Assembly (NCBI RefSeq): GCF_005116645.1
Contig: NZ_SWCM01000008.1
Span: forward strand, 1 to 64,000
Direction of reading: 5' to 3'
Source: Desulfopila sp. IMCC35006
GTDB lineage: Bacteria > Desulfobacterota > Desulfobulbia > Desulfobulbales > Desulfocapsaceae
Length of the DNA: 64,000 nt
Shown here: positions 27,824 to 37,095 of the stretch, piece by piece
How the letters are laid out: the number at the start of each line of letters is the position of its first letter
Position numbering within the stretch: the stretch's first letter is position 1
Notes under the pieces: generated by a model
Databases searched by the model: none
Seen by the model: only the letters and a program-made list of their open reading frames with translations
Told to the model about the DNA's origin: nothing
Program-made: the position numbers and the translations under genes

Positions 27824-29833
27824 ATGCCGATGGAAAAGCCTTTTACGCAAACCAGGACATTCAAAACCCTGCTCAATCAGTTCCAGTCAACCTATACCAA
27901 GAAGGATAAAATCGTTACCGCGGAAGAGGCTGTTCGCATGATCAGGGACAACGATACCGTCGCGTTCGGCGGTTTTGCCTGTATCGGCGTATGTGAGGAG
28001 ATCGCCGCGGCACTGGAACAATACCATCTCGAAACAGGGGCCCCAAAAGACCTGACCCTGATGTTCGCCGTTGCCACCGGCCCCGGCAATGATACCAATA
28101 AAGGCCTTAACCATCTGGCCCACGAAGGCCTCATTAAACGTATCATCGGCGGTCACTGGGGGCTGGCCCCCAACATCCAGCGGCTGGTTGTGGAAAATAA
28201 GGTGGTGGCGTATAACCTGCCTCAGGGCATTATCAGTCATATGTATCGCAACATTGCCTCGCAGAAATCCGGTATATTCTCCGATGTCGGCCTGGGAACC
28301 TTTGTCGATCCCCGTAACGGTGGCGGCAAGCTCAACGACAAGACCACCGACGATATAGTCCGGCTGATGGAGATAGATGGCAAAGAATATCTTTATTATA
28401 AAACCCTGCCGATCAATATTGCGGTTATCCGGGGAACGACAGCCGACACCAATGGTAATATCACTATGGAGAAAGAGGCCCTGACCTTGGAGTCCCTTTC
28501 CATCGCCATGGCCGCGAGAAATTCCGGTGGACTGGTCATCGCCCAGGTTGAGCGGGTATGCCGGGCTGGGACCCTCAATTCACGGCAGGTGAAGATTCCC
28601 GGGATCCTTGTCGACTGCGTGGTGGTGGCCCGTCCTGAAAACCACTGGCAGACATTGGGAGAGCTCTACAATCCCGCCTTCAGTGGGGAAATGGAGGTTC
28701 CCATGGACGCGATCCCATCGATGGAATTATGTTGTCGAAAGATTATTGCCAGACGCGCGGCTTTTGAGATCAAACCAAACTGTGTGGTGAATCTCGGCAT
28801 CGGGGTACCGGAAGGCATTGCCAGCGTGGCCAACGAGGAGCAGATTCTCGATTTTATGACCATGACGGCCGAGCCGGGAGTCATCGGCGGGCTTCCGGCC
28901 GGAGGGGGCAATTTCGGGGCAGCCACCAACGCCACCGCCATCATCGATCAGCCATATCAATTCGATTTTTATAACGGTGGCGGCGTGGACGTGGCCTTCC
29001 TGGGCATGGCCGAGGCGGACCGGGCCGGGAATGTCAACGTGAGCAAGTTCGGCAAGAAACTGTCCGGGGCCGGGGGATTCATTAATATCAGCCAGAATTC
29101 CAAAAAGGTCGTCTTCATGGGCACATTCACCGCCGGGGGCATGAAATATGCGATCGATGACGGCCGACTCATTATCAAGGAAGAAGGTCGTTTGAGAAAA
29201 TTCGTTGATCAGGTGAATCATATTACCTTCAGCGGTTCTTACGGGGCAAAATCAAAGCGGAAAATTCTCTATATCACGGAACGATGCGTCTTCGAGTTGG
29301 GAACAGAGGGGCCCGAACTGATTGAAATCGCCCCCGGCCTGGATCTTCAGAAAGACATTCTCGATCACATGGATTTCAGGCCGGTTATCCGCGAGCCGCT
29401 CAAACGAATGGACGCACGGATATTTAGACCCGTTAAGATGGAGTTGAAGGATGATCTCCTGAATATTTCCGTTGAAGACCGGATCACCTTTGATCACGAT
29501 ACCGAAACTCTGTTTGCTAATCTTGCCGGATATACGGTCAAATCCATCGATGATGTCAATGCAATCGGAGATACTATTGCCCGTCTTCTCAAACCCCTGG
29601 GTAGAAGGGTCCCAGCCATCGGCAACTACGATCAGTTTGTCATCGATGCAGACCTGATTGACGACTATGCAGCGATGCAGCAGACGTTGGTGGAGAATTA
29701 TTTTTCCAAGGTCAGCCGATATACCACCAGCGCCTTTCTCAGGATCAAACTGGGCGACGCCCTGGAAAAAAGAGGTGTACCGCCGCATATCTATGAAAGC
29801 CCGGAAGAGGCCCATGGTTTTCTGAAAAATTGA
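27824..29833 (+). CDS. Class I CoA-transferase (fused subunits) with C-terminal extension
   Basis: Moves CoA between acyl-CoA and a carboxylate. The 669-residue protein holds both halves of a class I transferase: an alpha-type half with AVRMIRDNDTVAFGGFACIG near 34-53 and GHWGLAP near 109, and a beta-type half with GIGVPEGIASVA near 328 and the expected catalytic glutamate in MTAEPGVIGGLPAGGGNFG near 346. This resembles propionate/acetate CoA-transferases (about 520 residues) but adds about 140 residues containing AGYTVKSIDDVNAIGDTIAR near 570 and RYTTSAFLRIKLGDALEKRG near 635. GGAGAG precedes ATG 27824. Substrate unknown; short-chain acyl-CoA is likely from the neighbourhood. Confidence 0.88.
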   Translation: MPMEKPFTQTRTFKTLLNQFQSTYTKKDKIVTAEEAVRMIRDNDTVAFGGFACIGVCEEIAAALEQYHLETGAPKDLTLMFAVATGPGNDTNKGLNHLAHEGLIKRIIGGHWGLAPNIQRLVVENKVVAYNLPQGIISHMYRNIASQKSGIFSDVGLGTFVDPRNGGGKLNDKTTDDIVRLMEIDGKEYLYYKTLPINIAVIRGTTADTNGNITMEKEALTLESLSIAMAARNSGGLVIAQVERVCRAGTLNSRQVKIPGILVDCVVVARPENHWQTLGELYNPAFSGEMEVPMDAIPSMELCCRKIIARRAAFEIKPNCVVNLGIGVPEGIASVANEEQILDFMTMTAEPGVIGGLPAGGGNFGAATNATAIIDQPYQFDFYNGGGVDVAFLGMAEADRAGNVNVSKFGKKLSGAGGFINISQNSKKVVFMGTFTAGGMKYAIDDGRLIIKEEGRLRKFVDQVNHITFSGSYGAKSKRKILYITERCVFELGTEGPELIEIAPGLDLQKDILDHMDFRPVIREPLKRMDARIFRPVKMELKDDLLNISVEDRITFDHDTETLFANLAGYTVKSIDDVNAIGDTIARLLKPLGRRVPAIGNYDQFVIDADLIDDYAAMQQTLVENYFSKVSRYTTSAFLRIKLGDALEKRGVPPHIYESPEEAHGFLKN

Positions 29834-30172
29834 CTCGAGCCAGTTCAGGCTGAATACCCATATCCCAAAAAAACAAGGATGCTGACTACCCCCGGTGGCT
29901 GGGAAAAAAGCCGGGACTCTTTTTAGTACTCGCTTGACGGGTGCTCTTTTTAGTACTCGCTTGACGGGTGCTCTTTTTAGTATTCGCTTGACGGGTGCTC
30001 TCTTCAGTACTCGCTTGTCGGGTATATGTGCCTTACAGATTATTTTCGTGCATAAATGCCAAGGAAATAACCTGTAAGGCACTAGCTTGTCTTTGGTCTT
30101 AGCAGTAGAATGCAACTGAGACATGTGGATGGATTGAGCAGGATCTGATTATCTGGAAAGAATGGAGAGGGT
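29834..30172. other. Intergenic region with 27-bp repeat array
   Basis: This 339-bp gap holds the tandem array at 29913-30022 and nothing else I can support. Because the unit is 27 bp, open frames with 9-residue repeats run through it on both strands; they are by-products. A promoter for the histidine kinase gene probably lies between 30060 and 30160. Confidence 0.5.
29913..30022. repeat. 27-bp tandem repeat, four copies
   Basis: Four contiguous copies of a unit containing TTTTTAGTACTCGCTTGACG, with few mismatches. The same unit occurs three to four times at 47341-47440 and as single copies near 46331-46362 and 47536-47569. Confidence 0.9.
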
Positions 30173-32365
30173 ATGTTTGCCGGAACACGGATTCGTCACA
30201 AGCTTCTTTTCTACTATTCACTTTTGTTCACCCTTTCCCTGTCTATCGGCTTTGCCACTGTCTATGTTATTACCCGTGATACCATAGAAAAAAATATAGA
30301 AAGTGAATTGCACAACACCTCAACCACAATCTACAACCTTGTAACGACTTCTCTGACTGTCTCTATTAAGAACTATCTCCGTAGCGCTGCTGAAAAAAAT
30401 CTCCAGATTATCGAATCACTTTATCTGGATTATCAGAATGGTCTCCTCACTGAACAGGAAGCTAAAGAAAGGGCCAGGCGGGTGCTGCTGAGTCAGACTA
30501 TTGGTGAATCAGGGTATATATACTGCCTGAACAGCAGTGGCATCGTCGTCGTTCATCCGCAAAAAACCCTGCTGCAAACCGATGTTTCAGAATATTCCTT
30601 CGTCAGAGATCTGTTAGTAAAAGAGCGCGGCTATCTTGAATACGACTGGAAAAACCCCGATGAGAAGAAGAGTCGTCCCAAGGCGCTGTACATGATCCAT
30701 TTCAAGCCATGGGACTGGTTTATTTCCGTTTCTTCTTATCGCGAGGAGTTTAAGGGGCTGGTCAATGTCGATGACTTCAGACAAAGTGTGCTTGATGTGA
30801 AATTTGGCAAAACAGGCTACGCCTTTGTCATGAACAATGAAGGCAAAGCGATTATTCATCCCAAACTTGAAGGCGTCAATATCCTGACGGTGGAGGGATT
30901 GCCGAATGAATATCTTGCCTCTATCCTGGAACAGAAAAACGGCAGGGTGGTGTATTCCTGGAGGAATCCGGGGGAAACGGAGCCTCGTTCCAAGCTGTGT
31001 TATTTCAGCTATATAGAGGACTACGACTGGATCGTCGGCGCGGCCAGTTATCAGGAGGAATTCTATGGTCCGCTTCGAACCATTCGAACCTTGGTTGTGG
31101 TTACATTCATCATCACCATGTTGCTCGTTCTGACGCTGACCTTTAAGATCAGTGACTCGATTACCAGCCCTTTACGTAATTTAATGGAAAAATTCACCAG
31201 TGCCAGCAAAGGTGATTTCAGTCTGCGCATGGCGGTCAGCTCCAAAGACGAACTTGGCCAGCTGGCCATGTTTTTCAACAGGTTTATGGAACAGCTGGGT
31301 GACTACAGCAGTAATCTGAAACAACAGATTCAGGTCCGACAGGAAGCGGAAAACAGCCTCAGGGAAAGCGAAGAACGTTATCGTTCGGTAATGGAAGCTG
31401 CCGCTGATCCCATTGTTATCTATGACATGGAAGGCCGTGTAACATATTTTAACCCGGCATTCCGTACCGTGTTTGGCTGGCGCCTGGAGGAGTGCCTTGG
31501 TAAAAAACTGGACCATTTCGTCCCCCGGGAAAATTGGCCGGAAACGGAACTCATGATCACAGCCATCCGGCAGGGTACAGTTCTGCCGGCAACAGAAACG
31601 AAGCGATATACCAAGACCGGAGAGATCCGCAATGTCAGCATCAGTGGTGCCGCCTTTCGGGACCATCTGCATCAGCTTGCCGGCAGTGTGGTCATTCTCC
31701 GTGATATTACCGAAACCAAAAGACTGACCAGGCAGTTAATGGATATTGGCGACAATGTCCGCCAGACCATCGGGCAGGATCTCCATGATGATCTTTGTCC
31801 ACATCTCATTGGAATTGGTGGACTTGTCTCGGCCTTAAAAACGACAATTAAAAAAAATAATGGTGACGGGGAACGTCTGGCTGAAAAAATTGTCGAACTG
31901 ATAGGGGAAGCAACCTCCAAAGCGCGTGGGCTGGCAAGAGGGCTCTGCCCGGTTCATCTGGTGGCGTATGGGCTGCAGTCGGCGCTCAATGAAATTGCGG
32001 ACAAGACGCAGTTGGCGACCAATATCCATTGTAGCTTCAGTGGTGATCCTTCCCTGAAGATTCACGATAATACCCTGGCGACACATCTCTATTATATCGT
32101 TCAGGAAGCGGTGAATAACGCGGTAAAACACTCTGGTGCGTCGTCTATTGATATATCACTTGAACAAAAAGATGAATATATTCATCTCTGGATTATTGAC
32201 GACGGCCGAGGTATAGATGATAAACAACAAGGAAAAGGTATTGGCCTGCAGATTATGAAATACCGGGTTCTGGTTATTGGTGCCTTTCTCGAAATCACCA
32301 GCCAGAGTGAAAGCGGAACGATTATTCATGTCTTCATGAAAAAATCGGAAAGTATGCATCCCTGA
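30173..32365 (+). CDS. Membrane sensor histidine kinase (Cache-HAMP-PAS-HisKA_3)
   Basis: A 730-residue NarL/UhpB-class sensor. Transmembrane helices at about 12-35 and 303-325 flank a large periplasmic double Cache-like region with two similar halves (IGESGYIYCLNSSGIVVVHP near 110 and KTGYAFVMNNEGKAIIHP near 212). HAMP (about 326-380), PAS (about 395-510) and the HisKA_3 phospho-acceptor in IGQDLHDDLCPHLIG (His near 536) follow, then a HATPase domain with EAVNNAVKHSG and DDGRGIDD. The response regulator gene follows after 21 bp. The ligand is unknown; the fold often senses small organic ligands. Confidence 0.93.
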   Translation: MFAGTRIRHKLLFYYSLLFTLSLSIGFATVYVITRDTIEKNIESELHNTSTTIYNLVTTSLTVSIKNYLRSAAEKNLQIIESLYLDYQNGLLTEQEAKERARRVLLSQTIGESGYIYCLNSSGIVVVHPQKTLLQTDVSEYSFVRDLLVKERGYLEYDWKNPDEKKSRPKALYMIHFKPWDWFISVSSYREEFKGLVNVDDFRQSVLDVKFGKTGYAFVMNNEGKAIIHPKLEGVNILTVEGLPNEYLASILEQKNGRVVYSWRNPGETEPRSKLCYFSYIEDYDWIVGAASYQEEFYGPLRTIRTLVVVTFIITMLLVLTLTFKISDSITSPLRNLMEKFTSASKGDFSLRMAVSSKDELGQLAMFFNRFMEQLGDYSSNLKQQIQVRQEAENSLRESEERYRSVMEAAADPIVIYDMEGRVTYFNPAFRTVFGWRLEECLGKKLDHFVPRENWPETELMITAIRQGTVLPATETKRYTKTGEIRNVSISGAAFRDHLHQLAGSVVILRDITETKRLTRQLMDIGDNVRQTIGQDLHDDLCPHLIGIGGLVSALKTTIKKNNGDGERLAEKIVELIGEATSKARGLARGLCPVHLVAYGLQSALNEIADKTQLATNIHCSFSGDPSLKIHDNTLATHLYYIVQEAVNNAVKHSGASSIDISLEQKDEYIHLWIIDDGRGIDDKQQGKGIGLQIMKYRVLVIGAFLEITSQSESGTIIHVFMKKSESMHP

Positions 32366-32386
32366 CATGTACAGCGGAGAGAGTGG

Positions 32387-33046
32387 ATGGCCCCGCAGAA
32401 AAAACACAAGATACTGATTGTTGATGATCACCCCATTTTCTGCCTTGGAATGAGTGAGCTGATCAACACCGAAGACGATCTCGTGGTATGCGGCAGTGTC
32501 GAGTCGATAAGAAAAACCAGTGAAGCGATTGACCGTTTACATCCCGATCTGGTTGTCGTCGATATTTCCTTAAAGGACGGCAACGGCATTGATCTCGTGC
32601 AGGAGATAAAAAAAGACTACGCCCTGCCTATGCTGGTGCTTTCCATGTATGATGAATCTCTTTACGCTGAGCGGGCACTTATGGCCGGGGCCAGCGGCTA
32701 TATCATGAAACAGGAGGCGATCCCTCTAGTAGTTGAGGCAATCCGCTGTGTTTTGCATGGTGGTATCTATGCCAGCTCCACGGTTAAAGATAAAGTGTTC
32801 AAACGCATGACCAGCCAGCAGAATACCGACAGCCGGTCTCCCCTGGATATTCTCACCAACCGTGAACTGGAGGTCCTTCGATTGATCGGGGAGGGCTTTT
32901 CCACCAAGGAAATTGCCGACCGGCTCCATCTCAGTATCAAGACAATCGGTACCTACCGTGAAAACCTCAAAGAAAAATTGCAGCTCAAGCATTTCACCGG
33001 CCTGGTCAAATTTGCCGTGCACTGGTCCAATAAGATACTGCACTAA
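32387..33046 (+). CDS. NarL/FixJ-family response regulator
   Basis: A 219-residue partner of the upstream kinase. The receiver domain (about 6-122) has ILIVDDHPIF, the phospho-acceptor aspartate in DLVVVDISLKDGNG near 56 and the conserved lysine in YIMKQEAIPL near 108. The LuxR-type HTH (about 150-212) has LTNRELEVLRLIGEG and STKEIADRLHLSIKTIG. GGAGAG precedes the ATG. Targets are unknown. The gene converges with the caspase-like gene 35 bp away. Confidence 0.94.
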   Translation: MAPQKKHKILIVDDHPIFCLGMSELINTEDDLVVCGSVESIRKTSEAIDRLHPDLVVVDISLKDGNGIDLVQEIKKDYALPMLVLSMYDESLYAERALMAGASGYIMKQEAIPLVVEAIRCVLHGGIYASSTVKDKVFKRMTSQQNTDSRSPLDILTNRELEVLRLIGEGFSTKEIADRLHLSIKTIGTYRENLKEKLQLKHFTGLVKFAVHWSNKILH

Positions 33047-33081
33047 ACCCGGTTTACCGAGCAAAAGCCGGACACTTCTCA

Positions 33082-35160
33082 TTATTGGGGAACCAGGATA
33101 AAATCACCTGATTGATGTCCCGCCGGAATTAACGCGGCGTATTGCGGTACCTGCGGCATTCCGAAAATCTCGGATCTGTACAAGACGCGTTCATTTATCT
33201 GCTGATGGAGGCGTACCCCCTCAATGACCTCGTTGTTGTTCTGCAATACATCGATGAGTACCTTGGCAAAGACCGAGTGTTCCCCACCGCCGATGTCGAG
33301 AACCGGCTGCTCTTCGCCCGAGCTGAGCACCATTCGGGCGTGCTGCTTTGCCAGCCTTTTCAGAAAATTATGGCGCACCTCGGTTGAACTCCCCGGCTCC
33401 ATCGGGCTGATGGCGGAACGGGTCATGATCCCGGAATAGCAGGTGTCGGCAATTACCAGGATCTGCTTGGCCGTCATGATATTGAGGTAATCGGTAATTT
33501 CCACATTGGGGATCCATTTTTCTCTGCTGCCCGGATCCGCATCAACCGGCAGCCAGTAGCCGCGGCGATTGACTGGATCCAGTTCGCCGTGTCCGGCATA
33601 ATAAAGGAGGAAGTTGTCATGGTCGTTCAACTGCCTGAGGGTTTCCTCGAGTGTTCGAAAGATTTCCAGGCGAGAGGCATTAAGCAGAATTTTTACCTGG
33701 AAACCATATTTGTTTTTGAGAATTTTGCCAATCTCCTGTGCATCTTTGATGGGGGTTTGTAATCTGGGTAATCTGGCATAGTCGTCATTGCCAATGATCA
33801 GTGCGTGATAGTTGCCGAACTCAACATCGGGAAATGTCCGTCCAACCGGCCCGGTACTCCCTGGATTTTCCTGGGCTTTGAGACTGAACGTCACTGACCC
33901 CGTTTTGCCCCGACTGTCTCGGGCGATGATTTGTACCTCGGTGTCACCACTGCTCCTCAGAGCCACTTTCGCGGTGAAAGTTCCGTCCGGCTGCAGTGTC
34001 TCTTCCCGGTTATTTATGGTGAATTGTGCAATACCTGACGGCGCCCAGACTCTGCCTGCGACCATGCGCGTCGTTTGCTCTGGTTCTACCCAGGCGAGCC
34101 GGACGCTGCGGGTGGCCAGAATGGTCGGATCGTTGATCTCAATGAAAGGCGGCGGCAGATTCGACAATTTCTCCTGAAGTCGGCTCAGGCTCTGGTGATA
34201 CTTTTCCGCTTCCTGTGCGCTCTGGTCAACTTCTGCGCGCAGGCGCTGGATTTCGGCATATTTCCCCTCAAGTTCAGCTTCTCGTTTGGCCAGTTTCTTA
34301 TCCAGATTCAGCAGTTCTGACTGGGGGATGCCGGCGGCAGAACTTTTTCTCTTTTCGAGGTCGTGCCGCTTTTCCAGCAGCGTTTTCTTCTCCGATTCCA
34401 TCACCTTCTGGCGTTGCTCAAGCTGCTGTCGGGTTCGATCGAGTTTCTCATTTGACTCTTTCAATTGGCGCTTAAGAGCATCGGTGCTCGACTTCTGGTT
34501 TAAAACCTCCTTTCTGAGGGTGGCAAGCTCCTGGCGTTCCAGGCTTGTGAGGCTGGCATCTTCTGCCGGGACAAAATCCTGCATGCCGCTTGCTCTGCGA
34601 TACCAGCTGTGGGCCTGTGCCGGATCTTTCTTGACGCCGAGCCCTTTCTCATAGAGAAAACCGAGACTCATCTGGGCCCGGGTGTTGCCCTGTTCGGCAG
34701 CTTTCTGGTACCACTCTGCCGCGCGGTCATACCGAGGTGGGGTGCCAAGTCCCTGCTGGTAAATATCTCCCACATAGGTCTGCGCCTCGGCGTCTCCACC
34801 CTGAGCCTGGGGCAGCCAGGCATTCAGCGCGGTGGCATAGTTCGCCCGGTCATGCATGACATATTCGCCGCCGCGAATCTCGCAATCCCCTGCGGTGGTT
34901 TTGATCGGACGCCGGCTGGATTGATAGACCGTACCGCCAAGTCTTCTGATCTGTCCCGGCAGGAGACAGTCGACCGGCAGGTATTTGTCAACTTCCGTTA
35001 CCGAGAAATTATTGACCTTGGGGCCGGTTACGGTCATCTGTTCCGGTGTCATTCTGTTGGGCTGGCAGGAGACAAGAGCTATGGCGCAAAAGACTAATGA
35101 AAAAATCATGTTTCTGCACTGAAACAAAGTATTTAACGTTTTGTATAAAAGCGTGTTCAT
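33082..35160 (-). CDS. Lipoprotein with Sel1 repeats, coiled coil and caspase-fold (C14) domain
   Basis: A 692-residue envelope protein. The N-terminus ends in a lipobox (FCAIALVSC near 24-32). Sel1-like repeats occupy about 110-185 (YVGDIYQQGLGTPPRYDRAA; SLGFLYEKGLGVKKDPAQAH), a charged coiled coil about 205-335, and an Ig-like beta segment about 345-435. A C14 caspase-like domain (about 445-690) begins YHALIIGNDDYARLP and has the catalytic histidine in YYAGHGE near 521 and cysteine in ADTCYSG near 572. Both catalytic residues are present, so it is probably an active metacaspase-like protease. GGGAGAAAGA precedes ATG 35160. Divergent from the 35824 gene. Confidence 0.9.
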   Translation of the reverse strand: MNTLLYKTLNTLFQCRNMIFSLVFCAIALVSCQPNRMTPEQMTVTGPKVNNFSVTEVDKYLPVDCLLPGQIRRLGGTVYQSSRRPIKTTAGDCEIRGGEYVMHDRANYATALNAWLPQAQGGDAEAQTYVGDIYQQGLGTPPRYDRAAEWYQKAAEQGNTRAQMSLGFLYEKGLGVKKDPAQAHSWYRRASGMQDFVPAEDASLTSLERQELATLRKEVLNQKSSTDALKRQLKESNEKLDRTRQQLEQRQKVMESEKKTLLEKRHDLEKRKSSAAGIPQSELLNLDKKLAKREAELEGKYAEIQRLRAEVDQSAQEAEKYHQSLSRLQEKLSNLPPPFIEINDPTILATRSVRLAWVEPEQTTRMVAGRVWAPSGIAQFTINNREETLQPDGTFTAKVALRSSGDTEVQIIARDSRGKTGSVTFSLKAQENPGSTGPVGRTFPDVEFGNYHALIIGNDDYARLPRLQTPIKDAQEIGKILKNKYGFQVKILLNASRLEIFRTLEETLRQLNDHDNFLLYYAGHGELDPVNRRGYWLPVDADPGSREKWIPNVEITDYLNIMTAKQILVIADTCYSGIMTRSAISPMEPGSSTEVRHNFLKRLAKQHARMVLSSGEEQPVLDIGGGEHSVFAKVLIDVLQNNNEVIEGVRLHQQINERVLYRSEIFGMPQVPQYAALIPAGHQSGDFILVPQ

Positions 35161-35823
35161 TCTTTCTCCCTATTCTTCAACATTTTGGTTTAGCTACATT
35201 TTATGGCACAAAACTTAATGTGATTACTACTAAACCTCAGCTATATAGGGGTATGAGATGCCCTTTGCACGGGACGCCATAAACCCATCCCTGGGGGCTT
35301 GACCGCAGCCATCCAGGCTGCGGAACACCAGTGCAAAGGGCATCTCATACCCCTCTGTACACCTTCTAAGCTGAACTATAGTGGTAATCACAAAACTTAA
35401 AGGCCAAAACAATTGTATTTCTCGAAACCTAAGGGTTGTGAAAGAAATGCTTGCCATTACAGCATATTTAAAGAATAGTATTTGGTATAAATTATCATCA
35501 ACTCTTCTAAGAGTTATCATCATCTAGAATATCTTCAGCAGTATTTGCTGCGGAGAATTCCCTGCAGCAATGAGTATTTTTCGCTATGCTTTTTAGGTAT
35601 ATCCTTGTTTTTTAAAGTTGTGACATTCACTGTAGTGGATTGTTTTTACTTACAAAATATATTCATGTTTGTTCTTTGTGATTGTGGAATTTCAACAAGA
35701 AAGGAGGCTCGAACCGGCCAGCTTCATGCTACATTGTAGTATAATCATTAATGGGGAAAGTAGTGCGTGGGGAGTCACCTTTTTCCAGCTGGTCATATAC
35801 AATAAAGAAGGAGGGGGGAAGAT
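35161..35823. other. Divergent intergenic region with a large palindromic element
   Basis: 663 bp between the caspase-like and autotransporter genes. The element at 35211-35400 occupies the first part. From 35401 to 35823 the sequence is AT-rich, and I see only the AGGAGG ribosome binding site of the next gene. No protein or RNA gene is supported. Confidence 0.5.
35211..35400. repeat. Palindromic dispersed element, full copy
   Basis: A 24-bp perfect inverted repeat (AGGGGTATGAGATGCCCTTT onward, 35247-35270, with its complement at 35331-35354) lies inside looser outer arms (about 35215-35242 and 35370-35396). The centre contains a CCGCAGCC-ATCCA-GGCTGCGG hairpin (35303-35323). The 26 bp at 35276-35301 recur exactly, inverted, at 60242-60267. 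No ORF inside; non-autonomous MITE-like in form. Confidence 0.8.
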
Positions 35824-37035
35824 ATGCAGACAAAAGATTGGTTTGTATTGAAAAGCAAAGCAGAGCAGGCAGGGTACTCGAAAAAGAACTTTCCCGGATT
35901 ATCTACGTCCTGGCGCAGAGGGGTGCCAATCATGGTTGGGGCATTGCTTCTTGGTGCTGGGGCTGTTGATGCTGCGTCGCTGGATAAGGCGATTGAAGAT
36001 GCGATCAGCGGTAGGCTGAACTGTGCTGGAGTTGCCCCCGGTAGTCCCTTAGCGGCAGTCTGTGGCGGTGGCGGCTCTTCGTCGGGTGGTGCAGCAGCTG
36101 CAGCGCAAACCACACCGGGTGTGGTACAGGAAAGACTGCTGAAAGCAAGAGGCGAAGGTGAGGGCATGGCAGATTCCGTTTCTGAATTATTGCCGGGGCT
36201 GAGCGTCTTTCTCTCTGGGGAATACGAATCACTGGATAAAGACCGCACCCCTTTTGAGGGCGGATACGATTCTGACATTCAGCGTTTTACCTTAGGGAGC
36301 GATTACCAGTTTACTGACAAGGTGATGGCGGGTTTAGCCTTTACGTATTACAACCATGACGGTGATTTTGATAATTTTGGCGGTGATTTTGACAATGACT
36401 CATATGGTGTGACATTTTTTGCCTCAATTCTGCCTATAGATCAGGTCTTTGTGCAGGTGAATGCTGGATATGCTGCCAAAGATTATGATCGCACACGTGC
36501 TGTTTCTTTTTCGGCCTTAAGTGGTCTGGCAAATGCTGATTATGAAGGCGACGAATACAGTGCCGGCATTCTGGCAGGTTACGATTATACCGTCGGGAAT
36601 TTGAGTATTGGCCCACGACTTGGCCTCGATTATATACGGACAGAGTTCGACAGCTACACTGAAACCGGTAGTACCGGACTGGAGCTGTCTTTTGCCGATG
36701 CTGATCAAACATCCCTGCAAAGCCGCCTCGGGCTTGCAAGCTCACTTGCCTTCAGTACCGGTTTCGGTGTCCTGCTGCCCCAGGCAGGTGTCAACTGGGT
36801 GCATGAATTCGAAAACGACCAGCGATCGGAAGCCTTCAGCTTTAAAGATGACCTGAACTCTGTTGCCTTTCTGTATGAGAATGAAGGGCCGGACAGAGAT
36901 TTTTTTGAGTTTACCCTCGGTGTTTCTGCCGTGCTGCCGCACGGGTGGCTGCCCTTTGTTCAGTTTCGTGCCATTGCCGGTCATGAGTACCTGGACAGCT
37001 ATGCCGGGACCATCGGCCTGCGCAAGGAATTTTAG
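35824..37035 (+). CDS. Outer-membrane autotransporter beta-barrel protein
   Basis: A 403-residue protein with an extended signal region (hydrophobic VPIMVGALLLGAGAVDA near 36-52), a Gly/Ser/Ala-rich linker (about 78-100) and a C-terminal beta-barrel (about 130-403) of autotransporter type: FLSGEYESLDKDRT, RFTLGSDYQFTDKVMAGLAF, SAGILAGYDYTVGNLSIGPR, and a final YAGTIGLRKEF ending in phenylalanine, the usual barrel-assembly signal. There is no long passenger, so it is a small barrel with a short exposed segment. AGGAGG precedes the ATG. Function unknown. Confidence 0.85.
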   Translation: MQTKDWFVLKSKAEQAGYSKKNFPGLSTSWRRGVPIMVGALLLGAGAVDAASLDKAIEDAISGRLNCAGVAPGSPLAAVCGGGGSSSGGAAAAAQTTPGVVQERLLKARGEGEGMADSVSELLPGLSVFLSGEYESLDKDRTPFEGGYDSDIQRFTLGSDYQFTDKVMAGLAFTYYNHDGDFDNFGGDFDNDSYGVTFFASILPIDQVFVQVNAGYAAKDYDRTRAVSFSALSGLANADYEGDEYSAGILAGYDYTVGNLSIGPRLGLDYIRTEFDSYTETGSTGLELSFADADQTSLQSRLGLASSLAFSTGFGVLLPQAGVNWVHEFENDQRSEAFSFKDDLNSVAFLYENEGPDRDFFEFTLGVSAVLPHGWLPFVQFRAIAGHEYLDSYAGTIGLRKEF

Positions 37036-37095
37036 ACACCTGCAGAAGTCCGCAAGGTTTACCGGTCAAAGAGAAAAAACGGAGCATCTCTCATC

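Noticed and set aside
29913-30022. Possible CRISPR array (27-bp repeat)
   Set aside because: The units are contiguous, with no unique spacers, and no cas genes are present in the window.
29895-30077. Open frame with LTGALFSTR repeats, and a minus-strand counterpart with KRVLKRAPV repeats
   Set aside because: Both strands stay open only because of the 27-bp repeat; the minus frame is otherwise antisense to the CoA-transferase gene.
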